Assembly: GCF_020379485.1 (NCBI RefSeq)
Contig: NC_063439.1
Coordinates: forward strand, 18,070,598 to 18,134,597
Source: Brassica napus
Lineage: Eukaryota > Streptophyta > Magnoliopsida > Brassicales > Brassicaceae
Length of the DNA: 64,000 bases
Direction of reading: 5' to 3'
The notes beneath the pieces are model-generated. The model did not search any database. It was given only the letters and a program-made list of their open reading frames with translations, and was not told the origin of the DNA. The position numbers and the translations under genes were made by a program. Positions 58,462 through 64,000 of this stretch are shown here, one piece after another. Numbering within the stretch: the first letter of the stretch is position 1; every line of letters starts with the position of its first letter.

Positions 58462-61400
58462 TTAAGTAGATGGAGGAAGCTCCCAACCTTGTGGAATCGG
58501 ACCGTAGTCATAGATGACCTCTCTGTGGCATGACCACACCAGCTTTATTGCCTCTGGTGTTCCTATCCCTGCTCCTCTTGGATCTCCAGCAGGTCCAAAC
58601 CTGTGTGTTATAATATGAGCATTTAGGTTTTCTTCTCAAAGAAAAAAAGAGAGATGTTAGTTTGAGGGGATTTTTAATAATCTCACCAATGATTCTGAGG
58701 AGCTCCAGTTGTTCTTCCTCTGAGTCCAGCATATGTAGTCCCATTCACCGAGTTTCCTATCACTTCCTGCACACATTTGTTACATCATTATCTCTGAGAT
58801 AAGAGACTGGTTGATTGATGCTGATGATGGTGCAAAGACTTGCCTGGATAAAGATGGGATCGTTTGAAACAACAGCTGCAGTTAGGTGAGCGTGCATCCT
58901 CTCCAAAGCATCCAACACTAGAGGAAGTTGATCCTTTTTGTATTCCGTTACAATCTGGACATCACATACAGAAACAGAGCTAAGATTATTTTCAGCAAGG
59001 AAACACACGGGAATCATTCAGGTAGTAGAAAATGATATAATACCTGAAACGGTCCAAAGATTTCTTTGGTGACGAGTTCGTAGGTTTTACTGTCCTTCAA
59101 GATTTCTTCAATGGGAACATAAACTGCAGTAGGCTCCAGAGCTCCGTAGATAGAAGGAATAGAGTGGTTTTTCAATGGTTTCCCACCAAAGAGTAGCTTT
59201 GAGCCAGGAATCTGAAGCAGATTCTCCATGTGCTCCACCATTGCCTCAGTTGTGAACTGTAAACAGTAATATAAAGAGGATTAGTGTCAATGATACAATC
59301 TCATATTGGATGATTAAGCAAAAGTATGAAACTTACTGTTAGGACAGGGCCAATGGTCAAGTCTTCCAGCTTGCGTCTTCCCGCAAGATCTTTTAACTTG
59401 GAGAGGAGAGGGGTTTTTGACCAGTTCTGGAAGAAAGAAAACACATTCAAAGCAACAAAGACAAATTTAGAAACTGGAAGTAACAAAAAGAGATTCAAAG
59501 GCAGTTTCACCAAAACCAACCTCGTGCACAAAAAGCATAGACTGTGCAGAACACTTCTGTCCACTGCACGCGTATGCATCTTGATCACATACCCATGCAA
59601 CATAATCAACCTGACATTAGAACACCGGGTCAAAGATCACACTCGCCATCTAAAGAGACTAATTGAAATAGAAATATGAAGTTTATATATATAATAAGGA
59701 ACCTCCTGAACATCAGGTCCCAAGACTTTCCAATCAAATCCAGCATCTTCCAGTCTGATCCGACCCTTAAGATCAAGTGCTAACTTTTCAGCTACTCTGG
59801 AGCTACCCGTGAAGAGTGTCATCCTTGGATTCGCCTGCGAAATAGGCAAAACATGGATTCAGCTCAATTTAAGAAGGAAAAAAACATGTGGATACAAATA
59901 GACTTGTGTATTCCAGAACACAAACCTCTAGCAATATCTTGTTCATAGTCTTGCCATCGGAATTAATAAAGTCAACATCTTCAACGGGTAAACCACAGTA
60001 GTGAAGCAACCGCATCATTTGCTCCATTACAATGCTCACCTACCACAATAGTGAAACAATCATGAAAAAGGAGAATATGAATAAGTTTTATATGTGTGCC
60101 GAGATCATATAAGTACATATACCTTGCTGTCCACTTTAAGTAGAGGTTTGTTACCCATGTATAAAGCCCCCATCAGCTGAAGTAGTGGAATCTCAAGTGG
60201 GAAATTGAATGGTGTAACAATCGTTACCTGCCAACACAAATTAATTTAACGATTTCAAACACAAAGCAAGAAAACAGAATAGTCACAAGTTACAAAGAAT
60301 CTAGTAAGAATGACTTACAGGACCATAAGGCCAGCGGTAGCCATGACTTTGCTGACCAAGGTGATTCCCAGGTACTGCAAAAGACCTTGCCAGGAACCGC
60401 ACCTGATAAAAGAAAAAGTGAAGCAGACTCATTTCACAAATATTCTAAAGCTGTAACTTCATGGGGTTCAGCCACATCAATGAATGCATATAGTTCTTGA
60501 AAGTGGCAACCAGGAACCAACATAAAAATAGTTCAGGTACCTGATCACCGCAGAAGTTCTCTAAGAACTTCCGTGTGACGAAGACTTCTCCAGCAGCTTG
60601 CTGGTAACTCTTTGGAGCAACCCTTTGAATCAACCTCGTGAAGAAATCAGATACCTTAGGTAAGGCGAGCATATGCGCTGCCTTTGTCGAGATATCTCCA
60701 TATAAAAGGTATCTGTAGAGAGCATGACCAAAGGCTTTAGTATATTGAAATGAGATGACACAATTTCTTAAATTACCAAGCAAATCATACCTCTCTGGAG
60801 ACTTGAAAGGGTTGTGCAGACCATGTTTCGGACACTGTGCTAAGCTCTCAATAAACGGCTGCAACATTCAACAGAGAAAAGATAAAAGTTAGAATTGTGA
60901 AGGAGACCCATGTTGGCTATTACGATTAATGTTTTTTTTTTTAATGGATGATCTCCACACTTGAACTCCCGATTCCTCCACTTCAGCAACTTTGATGAAG
61001 GGCTCTCCATTGAGAGGATCCAGAAGCGTGTTGTAGTTCGAAGATCCTATCCACTTTCCTTGCACTACAGATACAAACGAAAGTACATCTCAGAGATTCC
61101 ACACACAGCAATATTGAAAGCAAGAAGCTTTCACTCGTTTACTATGGCTACAATGAAAGATCAGAGAGATATGACACGTACCAAAGCTCTGTACTTCAGC
61201 AGGGTGAGCACCAGATATCTCCTCAGCATCTACGGTAGCAAACGGTATAGAATGATTCAATCTGCAAAAACGGTAAGCAACGATCACATCAGGAACATTG
61301 TAATTATATGTCAACGGCAATGAGAAAGCGGATCTCTAATCATTACATAAAAAAAACACAGTCAGATGCGGAAACTCGATGATGTAACCAAGACCCAAAT

Positions 61401-61626
61401 CCAAATCTCAGATTTTTTTATAACACCAACTTGCTAAAGTTTTTGTCTTTTTACTTTTAATTAAATCTTTACTGAGACTGCTAAGGGCAAAACATGCAGT
61501 CTTTAAAAAGAAACATCACTTGGCGAGATCAAACCTGGAAGAGGTGAAAGAAGCGAGGAAGCTCGAGGCTTTGTTGTCACAGAGAGACTTAGCTCTCAAT
61601 CCTCTGCTCGCCAAGACTCTGTACAT
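58462..61626 (-). CDS. ALDH12A1: Delta-1-pyrroline-5-carboxylate dehydrogenase, mitochondrial (ALDH12A1)
   Basis: Fifteen exons in transcript order: 61535-61626, 61182-61261, 60961-61064, 60791-60858, 60541-60712, 60319-60402, 60123-60227, 59926-60039, 59703-59834, 59521-59610, 59337-59426, 59044-59256, 58844-58954, 58687-58766, 58462-58600; 557 residues (Arabidopsis: 556, from memory). All phases close. Introns are GT-AG except the one after 58844, which uses GC. The N-terminus (MYRVLASRGLRAKSL) is an Arg/Ser-rich mitochondrial presequence. The ALDH domain covers about 80-540, with the catalytic Cys337 in CSGQKCSA. It oxidises pyrroline-5-carboxylate/glutamate semialdehyde to glutamate with NAD+, the second step of proline breakdown in the mitochondrial matrix, and limits P5C toxicity under stress. 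Its 3' end faces SRO5. Confidence 0.97.
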
Positions 61627-62855
61627 TGCTTTAAGATCCAAAAGAGACGGAGAGAATGATGAAACTCGAGACGATTTTTGGAGGATTACGAGATTGGTGT
61701 GTGTGGTGGTGTAACCGAGTGATTGGCTTATAAAACGGAAGGAGACTAATTGATTTTGCTTGAATTACGTAAATGACTTTTTTAGATATTTATTGATTTT
61801 TCCCTTTATTTTATTATTATTTAACGTTCAACGTAATAGTTTTTAGAGTGATTTACACTATAAGACAGTTTATGAGTTTTTATTACACTTTAAGATAGTT
61901 ATTGCTACTAAGGTAGTTTTTCCTAACTACAAGCTAACTAAACTTATTCTTCTAACAAAATGGGTCCCACAGATTTGGTCTTATTTTCTTTCTCTTTAAT
62001 GGCAACGAAACTTGAAGAAAGATACGAAAACAATGGTTTTAATGGCAAAAGTGGACGAAGAAACTGAGGATAAAAACGTTTTGTTGCATTTCTTTTTATT
62101 TAATCCATCATCTTCTTCGGAAACAAAGTGTAACGTTTGAACTTCTCCGACCACCGTCTACGTCTTCCTCACTAGCCGCTAAATTAGGGCCAGATCTGTA
62201 CTACGAACACCAAACGGCCACATCCTCTGTCATTGCTCCAGCTCTCATGTGTGAAGTGGCTGTAAATCAAAAACGACCACATCCTCTGTTATTGCTCGAG
62301 TAACGGCAAGCTCCTACAGCGAATCACCACTATGCTGCCTCATTTAGTCATCGAAGAATCACCTCCACCATGCTCAGATCTCTGGTCGTGTCTGTCTGGA
62401 ATCCTTGTCGGTCTTCCTCTCCGTCACAGAATGAAAGCTTCAGAACAACAATGGTCAAGTTTATAGTTTTTGTACGTTTGGTCCTTCAAGATTTTTTTTT
62501 TCATTTTTGACTTTAGACTTTCAAATTTGCAGAAATGACATTTGATTTTATCCCAAATTTATTAATGTGCATTTTAACCTTTGTTATATGCAAATAAGCA
62601 CACCAATGTTTTTCCATGGGGTATTATTCATTTATTGTGTACGCAGTTGTAACGATATATGTATGTAATCATATGTATATGTCATTATGTACACAAAATT
62701 TCACTATCCACATGGTGATCGTTCATATGTACACCATGTAACTTGTGCAATGATTCACATGTACACACTGTACAAAATGTTTATTTTAGCTAAATTGCAA
62801 AATATTCTCTCCATTTCCGAAAGAAGTATTTTCTAAAATATTTACGCATATTAAC
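61627..62855. other. P5CDH promoter and spacer, no gene seen
   Basis: On the minus strand, TTTTATAAGCC (plus 61724-61734) is a plausible P5CDH TATA box about 100 bp before the ATG. From about 61845 the sequence TTTACACTATAAGACAGTTT and a related TTACACTTTAAGATAGTT follow each other, as in terminal regions of some plant DNA transposons. GGTCCCAC at 61965 with the pyrimidine run after it is mirrored by GTGGGACC at the window edge (63992), which suggests an element running past the window. Confidence 0.35.
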
Positions 62856-63010
62856 GCAAAAGACAAGTAATCACTTGTTAAAATAGCACAAACATATTAC
62901 TAAGGTTTTACAAAATGCACAAAAAAATGAAACTATAACTTTTGAAGCCATTTGATGTGTACACTATACCACGTACACATTTTCTATTATCCACATGTAC
63001 ATTGATTCAC
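62856..63010 (+). repeat. Direct repeat, copy 1 (copy 2 at 63132-63290)
   Basis: About 155 bp beginning GCAAAAGA and including ATTACTAAGGTTTTACAAAATG and GAAGCCATTTGATGTGTACACT; repeated 276 bp later with about 8% change. The whole stretch 62640-63300 is also full of CACATGTACA/TTGATTCACATGTA motifs. Confidence 0.85.
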
Positions 63011-63290
63011 ATGTATGCAATGTTTTTTATTATCCATGTGTACATTGATTCACATGTACGCAAATTAACTTATACAACAATACATTGATTCATAGACCTC
63101 TCATGTAATGATGCAGCATGTATATTTTCAGGCAAAAGATAAGTAATCACCTGTAAAAATATCACAAACATATTACTAAGGTTTTACAAAATGCACAAAA
63201 GAAATGAAACTATAACTTTTGAAGCCATTTGATGTGTACACTAAACCACGTACACAATTTTTTTATTATCCACATGTACATTGATTCACA

Positions 63291-64000
63291 TTCACATATA
63301 AATTATGGGACCAAATCCAAAGGATTTATTTTCCAATCAGGAACATCTGAGGCATAAACAAAATGAAACAAAACGGCATGTACCAATGTTGCAAAATCAG
63401 AATATTTGCTTGGTCTGGATTGCACAATTAAAAGTTTCAGGAAATATTCGTGAACATAATAGAATTTTGAGCCAAATTTGAGAATAAACAAGATTTGGAG
63501 GATCACATGTGAAAATAATCAAAATTTGACCATTGTTGCTTCAATGAAGCTTTCTCTTCGATCTGCGACTAAAGTGACAATGATTCCAACGTCCACAACT
63601 CTGGTCCCGAGCATGACGACCACGGCGAGGAGGAGACGATTTGAACTTGACGTGGATAGCGGTAGAGCTAAGTCGGAATGAAGCTTAGGGTTTGAGGTCG
63701 CCGACAATGGAGTTTCCGTTAGAGAAGAAACGACAATTGTTCGTTGGAGAAGAAACCAAAAGGTTTTTTACCACTCCAAAAATGATCTTGATTCTCTTTT
63801 TGTTCTATTTTCATGAACGATTGTTCATCATAAAAGAAATTCTTGTTTGAAATCATGAGAGGAATTGTCTATATTTTGTTACTAAAGATCAGTTCTTTTC
63901 ATTGTAATAACTCGTTCTGCAAATTCAATGTCTTTTTGATCTGTAAAAAAAAAAATTTGAGCAAAGAGAAAACAAGGAAAAGAAGAAGAAGTGGGACCTA
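63291..64000. other. Spacer to the window edge, no gene supported
   Basis: Short frames at 63303-63707 lack any recognisable motif. The right end (GAAGAAGAAGTGGGACC) may be the inverted partner of 61960-62010. Confidence 0.35.

Noticed and set aside
61520..61714. 64-codon plus-strand frame
   Set aside because: It is antisense to exon 1 of P5CDH, whose minus-strand translation gives the expected mitochondrial presequence.
63303..63707. Short frames at the right edge
   Set aside because: 60-67 codons, overlapping on both strands, no motif.

Overview
This is a nuclear chromosome segment of a flowering plant of the mustard family (Brassicaceae, probably Brassica or a close relative). The evidence is spliced genes with GT-AG introns, AT-rich spacers, and many plant transposons (Ty1-copia, Ty3-gypsy LTR, TRIM, Stowaway and Tourist-like MITEs, Helitrons). 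The gene order is one I recall from Arabidopsis chromosome 5 around At5g62480-At5g62530: GSTU9 (-), HVA22B (+), EB1B (+), F-box locus, SRO5 (+), ALDH12A1/P5CDH (-). Family assignments come from reading the translations and from memory; no database search was run.

Layout. 1-2885 is AT-rich spacer. 2891-7770 is a young Ty1-copia retrotransposon (5-bp target duplication ACCAA) with a nonsense codon and a changed integrase catalytic residue. It lies about 415 bp upstream of the start codon of a six-exon gene for mitochondrial ribosomal protein L22 (8186-9520). GSTU9-like (9770-10474, minus), HVA22B-like (11114-12059) and EB1B-like (15549-17276) follow, with a Helitron at 13692-14775.

16211-52100 is a large tandem segmental duplication. 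Block 1 (16211-~34640) and block 2 (35939-~52100) each carry the 3' part of EB1B, a Stowaway MITE, a possible minus-strand transcript, F-box/FBD/LRR genes, a Tourist-like MITE and a BES1/BZR1-homolog fragment. They are separated by a Ty3-gypsy LTR and filler. Block 1 holds F-box A0 (truncated), A (intact), B (late frameshift) and C (3' half deleted). Block 2 holds A' (pseudogene) and B' (intact). Block 2 also contains a 2.7-kb Helitron, absent at the matching site of block 1, that captured exons of a VIP1/VIH-type inositol pyrophosphate kinase gene.

52415-56769 is repeat-rich and ends with a complete TRIM element (56055-56445) upstream of SRO5. SRO5 (56770-57933) and the 15-exon P5CDH gene (58462-61626, minus) converge with 528 bp between stop codons. 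This is the gene pair known in Arabidopsis for salt-induced natural-antisense siRNAs. 61627-64000 is spacer with repeats.

How the genes relate: HVA22B (ABA/stress inducible, two ABRE/G-box palindromes), GSTU9, SRO5 and P5CDH are all stress-linked, but I see no sign that they form a cluster beyond ancestral gene order. I found no new defence or metabolic system. The notable content is structural: gene capture by a Helitron, a recent segmental duplication with dated insertions, and F-box array birth and decay.
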